Position numbers and translations under genes: made by a program
The notes under the pieces: model-generated
Database searches by the model: none
The model's input: only the letters and a program-made list of their open reading frames with translations
Told to the model about the DNA's origin: nothing
Shown here: positions 25,050 to 31,965 of the stretch, piece by piece
Position numbering within the stretch: position 1 is the stretch's first letter
Layout of the letters: each line of letters starts with the position of its first letter
DNA from: an uncultured Flavobacteriales bacterium
GTDB lineage: Bacteria > Bacteroidota > Bacteroidia > Flavobacteriales_G > Salibacteraceae
NCBI GenBank assembly: GCA_937899835.1
Contig: CALCCE010000188.1
Span: 1-62,933, forward strand
DNA: 62,933 nt
Direction of reading: 5' to 3'

Positions 25050-26003
25050 CTAAAAAGGCAGCTTCTCTAGATCGACATTTCCTCCGGAGAGGATGATGCC
25101 TACCTTTTTTCCGGCAAACTGATCGGGATGTTTCAAAACGGCCGCTAAAGGAATAGCACAAGAAGGTTCCACAATGATTTTCATGCGCTCCCAAATGAGC
25201 CGCATGGCAGCAATCATTTCATCATCGTTTACCAACAAAATCTCAGCAACCAGTTCTTGAAGAATTGGAAAATTTCTGGTGCCCAAGCTGGTCAACAGTC
25301 CATCGGCCAAAGTATTTGGATTGACGGAAGGAATGATTTTTCCGGCTTTCAGTGACCGGTAAGCATCATCTGCACCTGAAGGTTCTGCAGCAATTACTGT
25401 TGTTCCTTCCGAATAATACTTGGTAACTAAAGCAGTACCGCCCAACAATCCACCACCTCCAACGGGTGCCATTATGATGTCGAGTTTCGGACTGTCTTCG
25501 ATCAACTCTTTGGCGGCAGTAGCTTGTCCACCAATTACATCGTAATTGTCATAGGCATGCACGAAGGTAGCTCCTGTGTCAGCTACGACTGCCTCCAAAG
25601 TAGTTTCCCGTGCAATGAGTGTTGGTGCGCAATAAGTGATGGAAGCACCGTATCCGGCAATGGCTTTCTTTTTGATCTCCGGTGCAGATTCTGGCACTAC
25701 AATATAGGCTGGAACTCCTGCCGTACGTGCCGCAAGTGCAACTGCTTGCCCATGGTTGCCGGAAGAATGGGTTGCAATTCCTTTGGAGCGTTCTTCTTCT
25801 GATAAAGACAACAGTGCATTAGAAGCTCCCCTGAACTTAAAGGCTCCTACTTTTTGAAAGTTTTCGCATTTAAAAAAGAGCGTTGCACCCGAAATTCGAT
25901 TCAGCGTTTCAGAAGTGAGCACCGGAGTACGGTGAACGACTCCATTCAGCCGATCAGCAATGTTTTCAAGGTCTTCCCGATTAGGCACCCGATTTAATGA
26001 CAT
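25050..26003 (-). CDS. PLP-dependent threonine/serine dehydratase (serine racemase-like)
   Basis: A 317-residue fold-type II pyridoxal-phosphate enzyme. The cofactor lysine is Lys56 in AFKFRGA, the substrate loop SSGNHGQA is at about 80-87, and the phosphate loop GGGGLLGG is near 182. Its length and lack of a C-terminal ACT domain place it with catabolic threonine dehydratases or serine racemases, not biosynthetic IlvA (about 500 residues). The cofactor-binding end SGGNVDLEKL is also typical. It deaminates or racemises serine or threonine; the exact substrate cannot be settled. It ends two bases from the convergent secreted gene. Confidence 0.9.
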   Translation of the reverse strand: MSLNRVPNREDLENIADRLNGVVHRTPVLTSETLNRISGATLFFKCENFQKVGAFKFRGASNALLSLSEEERSKGIATHSSGNHGQAVALAARTAGVPAYIVVPESAPEIKKKAIAGYGASITYCAPTLIARETTLEAVVADTGATFVHAYDNYDVIGGQATAAKELIEDSPKLDIIMAPVGGGGLLGGTALVTKYYSEGTTVIAAEPSGADDAYRSLKAGKIIPSVNPNTLADGLLTSLGTRNFPILQELVAEILLVNDDEMIAAMRLIWERMKIIVEPSCAIPLAAVLKHPDQFAGKKVGIILSGGNVDLEKLPF

Positions 26004-26009
26004 GAAATT

Positions 26010-27581
26010 CTATTGATTGACATCAACAACAATGCGCCCATCCCGGTTGGCCAATTCCCAGGCCGTGAAAAACACCAGCTTCGCAATTACTTCCAACTTA
26101 TCAAATTGAATCTTTTCTACTGTATCGGTGGGCCTGTGGTAATCCTCATGGGTTCCACTGAAGTAGAAAATGACCGGAATGTTGTGACGGGCAAAATTGT
26201 AATGGTCCGACCGGTAGTAGAAACGCTCAGGATCATCTTCCCGATTGTAGGTATAATCCAGGTCGATTCCAACATAGGTGGAGTTGGCATTTTCACTGAT
26301 CTGGTGCAATTCGGTACTCAATCGATCAGAGCCAATTATATAAATGTAATCTCCATTGTCGTGCTTGGGATCTATCCGACCTACCATGTCGATGTTTAGG
26401 TCAGCAATTGTGTTTTCAAGGGGATAAACCGGATGATCCGAATAATAGCGCGATCCCAAGAGTCCTTTCTCTTCTCCAGCCACGGTCATAAACAGGATGC
26501 TTCTTCTCGGACCATGACCTGATTGAGCCGCTTTCATAAAAGCTTCCGCCAATTCCAATACTGCTACCGTACCCGACCCATCATCATCTGCTCCATTGTT
26601 GATATCATCTCCTTTGCGACCAATGTGATCGTAATGTGCAGTGATCACTAATACCTGATCTTTAAGGTCCGATCCTTCTAAGAAGCCAAGTACATTCTCC
26701 GAGATAACGTTCTCAAACTTTCGCTGGTGGTTGATTTTAAATTCAATCTCCAAATCTTCCGAAAGGGGAACTCCTTTTTTCTCCATCTTCTTGCGAAGCT
26801 TTGCTATTGAGCGTTTGTTGGTTTTCAACAACTCATCGGCCATGCTTTCTGAGATGTAGAGCACAGGAAATTTTTTCTCTTTCAGGTCACTTGCCAATCC
26901 CATCGATGGCCGGCTCAACCATTGCCGCAAACGGCCCATGTTTCGGTTAAAGTCCGGGCTAACCACCAATAAAGCTTTTGCATTGCGTTTGGAAGCAGCT
27001 TCTGCCTTCCTGTGGGTTTGATAAAACCAGTCGGAAGCTTCGATGGAATTCGAAACATAAGAGGTACCGTCTTTGCTGTAAGGTTCACCGGCAAGCACCA
27101 TGACTATTTGGCCACTTAGGTCTTCTTCTGCATAATCGTTCCAGGTATTGGTATCAATACCGTATCCTCGAAAGGCAATCTGATTGGCTTCAATCGTATA
27201 TTGATTGGTATCGCGAAAGAAGTAGTAAAAGTCTTCGAAAAGGTTGTAATTCCGATTCCGGGTAGCCATCGATAAGCCTTCGGGCAACCATTTGATCAAG
27301 GGGAAATGTTGGTAGTAAGTTCCGGTTTCAGAAGGCTTAAATCCCAATTGTTTAAAATGATCAGAGATGTATGCGGCCGCCTTTTTCTGTCCTGGTTCGC
27401 CGGTTTCGCGACCTTCAAACTCATCAGAAGCCAACACATGGAGGTGCTTACTGAGGTCGGCTGCATTGACGTACTGTGAAAATTGGAGAGCAACCGAATC
27501 TTTCTTGGGAGGGCTTTCGGTACCACCCGCCAACACTTGCCCAGCGAAAAAAAGAAAAGAGAGGAGGTAAAAAAACTTCAT
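26010..27581 (-). CDS. Secreted M28 family aminopeptidase with PA-like insert
   Basis: A 523-residue secreted zinc peptidase. A signal peptide ends near residue 18 (VLAGG). A PA-like region (about 110-250) sits inside the catalytic domain, and the metal sites follow: ITAHYDHIG, NNGADDDGSGT, AGEEKGLLGSRYY (catalytic and ligand Glu), LNIDMVGRID, and a last His in YYRSDHYNFARHNIP. The start at 27581 (MKFFYLL) gives a good signal sequence. It lies five bases downstream of rpiB, so it is likely co-transcribed. It should trim N-terminal residues from peptides in the periplasm or outside. Confidence 0.92.
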   Translation of the reverse strand: MKFFYLLSFLFFAGQVLAGGTESPPKKDSVALQFSQYVNAADLSKHLHVLASDEFEGRETGEPGQKKAAAYISDHFKQLGFKPSETGTYYQHFPLIKWLPEGLSMATRNRNYNLFEDFYYFFRDTNQYTIEANQIAFRGYGIDTNTWNDYAEEDLSGQIVMVLAGEPYSKDGTSYVSNSIEASDWFYQTHRKAEAASKRNAKALLVVSPDFNRNMGRLRQWLSRPSMGLASDLKEKKFPVLYISESMADELLKTNKRSIAKLRKKMEKKGVPLSEDLEIEFKINHQRKFENVISENVLGFLEGSDLKDQVLVITAHYDHIGRKGDDINNGADDDGSGTVAVLELAEAFMKAAQSGHGPRRSILFMTVAGEEKGLLGSRYYSDHPVYPLENTIADLNIDMVGRIDPKHDNGDYIYIIGSDRLSTELHQISENANSTYVGIDLDYTYNREDDPERFYYRSDHYNFARHNIPVIFYFSGTHEDYHRPTDTVEKIQFDKLEVIAKLVFFTAWELANRDGRIVVDVNQ

Positions 27582-27586
27582 ACAAA

Positions 27587-28030
27587 TCAGCAATTTTCTG
27601 CCCCCAGAGCAATTTTTTCTACCCTCCGTTGATGACGACCGCCTTCAAATTCATGCTTTAAAAAGGTATCTACAATGGTTTCCGCTACTTCGGGTTCGAT
27701 GTATCGAGCGGGCAGGGCTAATATGTTGGCGTTGTTGTGTAAACGCGCCATTTCTGCAATTTCAGGGGTCCAACACAGGGCCGATCGAACACCTTGATGT
27801 TTGTTGGCCGCCATGTTAATGCCATTGCCGCTTCCACACATTAGTATACCTAAGGTTACTTCTCCAGACTCAACGGCACTGGCCACCGGATGCGCATAGT
27901 CGGGATAATCGGTTGAAGCTTCTGAATCAGTTCCATGATCCTGAATCTGGTGTCCGGCGGCTCTAAGTTTTGCTACAATGCGTTCTTTGAGGGGAAAACC
28001 GGCATGGTCACTTCCCATTGCAATTTTCAT
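27587..28030 (-). CDS. rpiB: Ribose 5-phosphate isomerase B
   Basis: A 147-residue isomerase of the RpiB/LacAB family that interconverts ribose 5-phosphate and ribulose 5-phosphate. Landmarks are the start KIAMGSDHAGFPLKERI, the catalytic Cys in GILMCGSGNGINMAANK (about 61-77) and NNANILALPARYI. The size is normal. The M28 peptidase gene follows five bases after the stop. A minus-strand -7 box lies 40 bases upstream, and beyond it is the 490-base region with origin-like features. Confidence 0.95.
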   Translation of the reverse strand: MKIAMGSDHAGFPLKERIVAKLRAAGHQIQDHGTDSEASTDYPDYAHPVASAVESGEVTLGILMCGSGNGINMAANKHQGVRSALCWTPEIAEMARLHNNANILALPARYIEPEVAETIVDTFLKHEFEGGRHQRRVEKIALGAENC

Positions 28031-28070
28031 AAGCGGTGTGGTGCTACATTAATTGTTCAACAAAGTTAGC

Positions 28071-28078
28071 CCGATTCC
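28071..28078 (-). promoter_or_regulatory. -7 box (TAACTTTG) for rpiB and the M28 gene
   Basis: An exact minus-strand TAnnTTTG, 40 bases upstream of the rpiB ATG. A CAAA (minus-strand TTTG) lies only nine bases further upstream, too close for a -33 element. Confidence 0.45.
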
Positions 28079-28285
28079 TACAGTGAACAAATCCTCAGAA
28101 AATAAGCGGTCGTGAGCAATATTTCAACATTGGTGGTGTTAATTGTGGATAATCGTTGGGGAAAACTCCACAATAAAAATGTTTGCAGGTCTGCACCAAA
28201 AGTTTCAATTATTGAAATCTTCGAGGCTTGCAATTTTTTTGCTTGAGAGTTTGGGAAAAATAACGAACAGGATTTGAACAGGTCT

Positions 28286-28293
28286 TATCTTTG
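28286..28293 (+). promoter_or_regulatory. -7 box (TATCTTTG) in the candidate origin region
   Basis: An exact TAnnTTTG. A five-base-pair hairpin CCGGA-(6 nt)-TCCGG at 28299-28314 follows, and a 31-codon ORF starts 31 bases after the box. It could drive a small mRNA or RNA, or be the distant promoter of the MORN gene at 28525. Confidence 0.4.
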
Positions 28294-28324
28294 CAAACCC
28301 GGAATTTTATCCGGTGAAAACGTT

Positions 28325-28420
28325 ATGAACAACTTGTTTATAACTGCTGTTACCCCTCTTTCCACTAACAATTCAGCACAACAACTCGTTGATAAGGTGT
28401 TGACCAATTCTGAATATTGA
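28325..28420 (+). CDS. Possible 31-residue small ORF
   Basis: ATG at 28325 opens MNNLFITAVTPLSTNNSAQQ and continues to a TGA at 28420. It follows a perfect -7 box with a hairpin in the leader, a layout like the other genes here. Against it: no clear ribosome-binding site and no recognisable similarity. It also overlaps the candidate origin, where chance ORFs are expected. Low confidence. Confidence 0.25.
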   Translation: MNNLFITAVTPLSTNNSAQQLVDKVLTNSEY

Positions 28421-28524
28421 TACACACAAGCGATTCAAAGACAATCTATACACAGTATCAACAGGATAATAACAATAATAATACCTTTAAATATATTCTA
28501 TAGATATATAAACCGTTAGTAACA

Positions 28525-30117
28525 ATGGTTAAAAGAGTTCTTCTTTTCATAGGTGTTTGGTGTTGTATGACACTTGCGGGCTGGTCGCAAAACGACATCA
28601 ATCCAAACGGGCTGAATACCTTCTATCATCCCAATGGTGAGGTGAGCAGTGAAGGCTATATGAAAAACGGCAAGCCTGAAGGTTATTGGAAAACCTATTT
28701 TGAAACGGGCGTCCTGAAAAGCGAAGGTAATCGCAAAAATCACTTATTGGACAGCACCTGGAAGTTTTACACCGAAGAGGGGGTTTTGCAAAAAGAAATC
28801 ACTTATCAGGAAGATAAGCGCAACGGCTTCACCAGCACTTTCTCTACCGAAGGGTTCCTTATCGCTAAAGAAAATTTCAAAAACGATCAAAAGCACGGAG
28901 AGAGTTCCAGCTATTTCCCAAATGGGGGAGTGCGTAAAACGACTCCCTACGAGGAAGGTCGCCGGCAAGGCACCGGTTATGAATATGGTAAAGATGGGAG
29001 AGTGATCAGCATTTTTACTTTTGAAAACAACTATCTACGCCAGCGCCAGGAGATTAACCGCAAGGACCGCCGGGGTAAAAAAACTGGGAAGTGGGTTGAG
29101 TTTTATGAGAATGGTGTGGTTTCGCTGGAAGGATACTACCGGGACGGAAAACGCAACGGTTATTTCCGGGAATACGATCGGAAAGGTGTGATGGTGAGCA
29201 CCACCAAGTGGCGTGACGATGAGGTGGTAACTGATGCGGAAGAGCTCATTAGCCTCGATATTCGAAAAGAATTTTATCCCGATGCCAAGGTGCGTTCCAT
29301 TGGAAGTTTCAAAGACGGCATGCGCGAAGGAGTCACCCGCTACTACGACAAAGAAGGGGCCATCTCTAATTCAAAAATTTACCGGAAAGGCGTTTTGCTG
29401 GGCATGGGCATCGTAGATGAAGGTGGAATCCGGCAGGGAGCCTGGGAAGAATACTATTCGGACGGCAGTTTGCGTGCAGAAGGCGAATACAAGGACGGAC
29501 AAAAGATCGGCCAATGGATTTTCTATTTCCAGAGTGGAAAAATTGCTCAAAAAGGAAAATACATCAGCGGTGAGCGTCCACACGATACCTGGACCTGGTA
29601 TTACGAAAGTGGTCAGGTGAGGCGAGAAGAAAATTATTACCGCGGTTTGGAAGATGGTCGCACGGTAGAGTACAGCGACAGCGGTACGGTACTTACCGAA
29701 GGCGAATACATTGAAGGACTACGCACTGGCGAATGGATTATTGATGTGGGCGATCACCGGGAAGAAGGAAAATACGTTGATGGAGAACGCGATGGAGAGT
29801 GGTTGCACTACTACAAAAACGGCAAACTCAACTTCAAAGGATCCTATGTTGCCGGGATGGCGGAAGGAAAACACACCTACTATCACGAAAACGGTCAAAA
29901 AAGCCTAGAAGGAAAATACGCCAGTGGTATGAAAGAAGGCGACTGGAAACGCTACAACGAGGACGGTACCGTGTTGATCGAAATTCTCTACAAAGACGGA
30001 GAAGAGAAGCGGGTGAATGGAGTGAAAGTAAAAAATTATCAGCCGACTAAAAAGCTGGAAAGAAAGAGCGAGAAGGCCGAAAAAAAGGCGACAGCAAAGG
30101 CTGAAAAAGAAGGTTGA
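28525..30117 (+). CDS. Secreted MORN-repeat (YwqK-type) protein
   Basis: A 530-residue secreted protein with signal peptide (residues 1-22, cleaved near GWSQ). The rest is about 17 tandem units of 20-25 residues of the MORN-2 type, for example FYHPNGEVSSEGYMKNGKPE, YYESGQVRREENYYRGLEDG and YYHENGQKSLEGKYASGMKE. Two spacer segments break the array (about 170-185 and 235-255). The C-terminus is Lys/Glu-rich and low complexity. MORN arrays form long beta structures that bind lipid or protein. The database name toxin-antitoxin YwqK is inherited and should not be taken as function. It may be an envelope scaffold. The histidine kinase gene follows 53 bases later. Confidence 0.85.
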   Translation: MVKRVLLFIGVWCCMTLAGWSQNDINPNGLNTFYHPNGEVSSEGYMKNGKPEGYWKTYFETGVLKSEGNRKNHLLDSTWKFYTEEGVLQKEITYQEDKRNGFTSTFSTEGFLIAKENFKNDQKHGESSSYFPNGGVRKTTPYEEGRRQGTGYEYGKDGRVISIFTFENNYLRQRQEINRKDRRGKKTGKWVEFYENGVVSLEGYYRDGKRNGYFREYDRKGVMVSTTKWRDDEVVTDAEELISLDIRKEFYPDAKVRSIGSFKDGMREGVTRYYDKEGAISNSKIYRKGVLLGMGIVDEGGIRQGAWEEYYSDGSLRAEGEYKDGQKIGQWIFYFQSGKIAQKGKYISGERPHDTWTWYYESGQVRREENYYRGLEDGRTVEYSDSGTVLTEGEYIEGLRTGEWIIDVGDHREEGKYVDGERDGEWLHYYKNGKLNFKGSYVAGMAEGKHTYYHENGQKSLEGKYASGMKEGDWKRYNEDGTVLIEILYKDGEEKRVNGVKVKNYQPTKKLERKSEKAEKKATAKAEKEG

Positions 30118-30169
30118 CCCAACCAATTGAGCAGTTTGCGAGTTTCTTTGATAAGTACCTGTTCTCCCA

Positions 30170-31201
30170 TTGTTACAAATTACCAACATCATCGAAACGC
30201 CTCAATATTCTCAAGAACGTTATCGCTTGTTATTTGAGCGAAATACGGCCGGTGTGTTCATTACCACTCCGGAGGGGGAGATCGTCGATTGTAACGACTC
30301 TTTTGCACGTTTCCTGGGATATGACGAGCGCAGTAACCTGCAAGATGTTAGAGCAGAGGAATTGTTCTTCGATCCATCGGATAGAAGTGTTTATCTGAGC
30401 AAGCTGCAGTCAGATGGCGTTTTGACCAACTTAGAAGTGCGTTTTAAAACCCTGCAGGGACAACAAGTGTGGGGTTTGGCCAATGTGCATGCCCTGCGCG
30501 AATCCGATTCTCAACAATTGTTGATTGAAGGCACGGTAATTGATATCACGGCTCGCAAACGTTCCGAAGTGATGATGGAACGCTCTTTGCGCGAAAAGGA
30601 AGCTCTTTTGAAAGAAGTGCACCACCGAGTAAAAAACAACCTGCAAGTGATTTCCAGCATTCTCAATTTGCAATCGGGCTACACCAAAGACCAGCCCACG
30701 CGTGAGATGTTGAGGGAAAGTCAGAATCGGGTTCGTTCCATGGCTTGGATTCATGAAAGCCTCTACCGCACCGAGAATGTTAGCAGTGTATCGTTCGATA
30801 AGTACTTGGAAAAACTAGGACAAAACCTGTTTTTATCTTACCGAACAAGCAACCAAAACGTTGAATTACGTTTCACTACAGACAGTGTTCAATTGGACCT
30901 CGATCGTGCGATTCCTTGCGCGTTGATGGTCAATGAATTAGTATCAAACTCTTTGAAATACGCCTTTCCTGACGATAAGGAAGGGGAAATAGAACTTGTG
31001 TTGAAAGCGAACGGCACACAAGTAGAATTGAGCGTTCGCGACAATGGCATCGGTTTGCCCATCTCCATCGATGTCGCTACTACCGATTCGTTAGGGTTAC
31101 AATTGGTGAGCACCTTAGCGGATCAGATCAACGGTTCCCTTCAACTCGCCCGGGAAGGGGGCACACAGTTCACCGTAACATTCGAAATCCCATTCCAATA
31201 A
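30170..31201 (+). CDS. Cytoplasmic PAS-domain sensor histidine kinase (HisKA_2 type)
   Basis: A 343-residue soluble kinase without membrane segments. A PAS domain covers about 14-130 (YRLLFERNTAGVFITTPEGE). The dimerisation and phosphoacceptor region is HisKA_2, with KEVHHRVKNNLQVISSILNL at 149-168 (His151 or His152). The ATPase domain is at about 235-342: NELVSNSLKYAFP (N box), DNGIGLP and GLQLVSTLADQ. The only start in frame is TTG at 30170, since a stop lies six codons upstream and no ATG is near. It is followed 11 bases later by its likely partner, a LytTR response regulator. Confidence 0.9.
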   Translation: MLQITNIIETPQYSQERYRLLFERNTAGVFITTPEGEIVDCNDSFARFLGYDERSNLQDVRAEELFFDPSDRSVYLSKLQSDGVLTNLEVRFKTLQGQQVWGLANVHALRESDSQQLLIEGTVIDITARKRSEVMMERSLREKEALLKEVHHRVKNNLQVISSILNLQSGYTKDQPTREMLRESQNRVRSMAWIHESLYRTENVSSVSFDKYLEKLGQNLFLSYRTSNQNVELRFTTDSVQLDLDRAIPCALMVNELVSNSLKYAFPDDKEGEIELVLKANGTQVELSVRDNGIGLPISIDVATTDSLGLQLVSTLADQINGSLQLAREGGTQFTVTFEIPFQ

Positions 31202-31212
31202 ACCCGGAGACT

Positions 31213-31965
31213 ATGAAAGACGTTAAAATTCTGATCGTAGAAGACGAAAATATTGTAGCCAAAGACATTCAATATTCACTGGCACAACTCGGTTATGGAG
31301 TAGCAGGTATTGCTAACGATCCTGAAACTGCTCTTGAACTCGTGGCCACCACTTCACCTTCGCTGGTATTGATGGACATCCGCCTGAAAAATGGAGCCAG
31401 TGGAATTGAGACCGCCCAACTCATCCGCGAGAATTACGATATTCCACTGATTTACCTTACTGCTTACGCCGATGTGGATACCATTGAGCGCGCTAAGGTT
31501 ACCCAGCCTTTTGGTTACATCACCAAGCCTTTTAGTGAAGTAGATCTGCAGACTTCTATCAAAATTGCCCTCTACAAGCACAGCAAAGAAATTGAGATGA
31601 AGGCCGAGCGCAACCGCCTCGAAGCCATCGTGGAAGGCAGTGCCCACCGCGATATGATTTTTGCCAAAACACACGCCCGTTTAGACAAGATCAAAACCGC
31701 TGATGTTTACTTCGTGGAAGCCTTGAAAGATTATGTGGTGATCCATACCCGGAACCAAAAACACACCTTGCATACCACCATGAAAGAGATCAGCTCTAAG
31801 CTGCCGGAAGTGGATTTTATGCGGGTTCACCGGTCATACATCGTGCGCCTCGATAAAATCGAACGCATCGAGAATCCCTACATCTACCTGGAAGATGAAA
31901 TGGGAGTATTGCCCATTGGTGGTTCATACAAAGAGCAGCTGATCGAACGCTTGGTGTTGGTTTAA
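31213..31965 (+). CDS. LytTR-type response regulator
   Basis: A 250-residue regulator. The receiver domain (2-122) has the acidic pair in LIVEDEN, phosphoacceptor Asp55 in LVLMDIRLKN, Thr83 and Lys105 in YITKPF. A helical linker leads to a LytTR DNA-binding domain at about 155-248 with VYFVEALKDYVVIHT and MRVHRSYIVRLDKI. LytTR domains bind direct repeats upstream of targets. The partner is the HisKA_2 kinase just upstream; LytTR regulators more often pair with LytS-type kinases, so the combination is slightly unusual. The stop codon shares TTAA with the convergent rnr gene. Confidence 0.93.
   Translation: MKDVKILIVEDENIVAKDIQYSLAQLGYGVAGIANDPETALELVATTSPSLVLMDIRLKNGASGIETAQLIRENYDIPLIYLTAYADVDTIERAKVTQPFGYITKPFSEVDLQTSIKIALYKHSKEIEMKAERNRLEAIVEGSAHRDMIFAKTHARLDKIKTADVYFVEALKDYVVIHTRNQKHTLHTTMKEISSKLPEVDFMRVHRSYIVRLDKIERIENPYIYLEDEMGVLPIGGSYKEQLIERLVLV

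Larger units (their letters stand above)
28141..28515. other. Candidate replication origin: DnaA-box-like 9-mers and an A+T-rich tract
   Basis: This gene-poor segment lies between divergent genes. It has an exact DnaA box on the minus strand (TGTGGATAA at 28144-28152, the reverse of TTATCCACA), part of an 8-base inverted repeat 28142-28149/28167-28174. CGTTGATAA at 28387-28395 and the back-to-back CTATACACA and GTATCAACA at 28446-28463 each differ by one base from common DnaA boxes. Directly after the last comes a repetitive AATAAT stretch and an A+T tract (28464-28515) that could be an unwinding element. DnaA boxes beside such a tract are the usual plan of a bacterial origin. dnaA itself is not in the window, and the box count is modest, so this is a candidate only. 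It may also overlap a small gene. Confidence 0.35.

Noticed and set aside
28525-30117. MORN protein as an antitoxin because of the YwqK name
   Set aside because: The name is transferred in databases. The repeats and signal peptide show an exported array with no toxin gene beside it.
30114-30398. Plus-strand ORF starting just before the kinase
   Set aside because: Overlaps the PAS domain in another frame, and its sequence has no family pattern.
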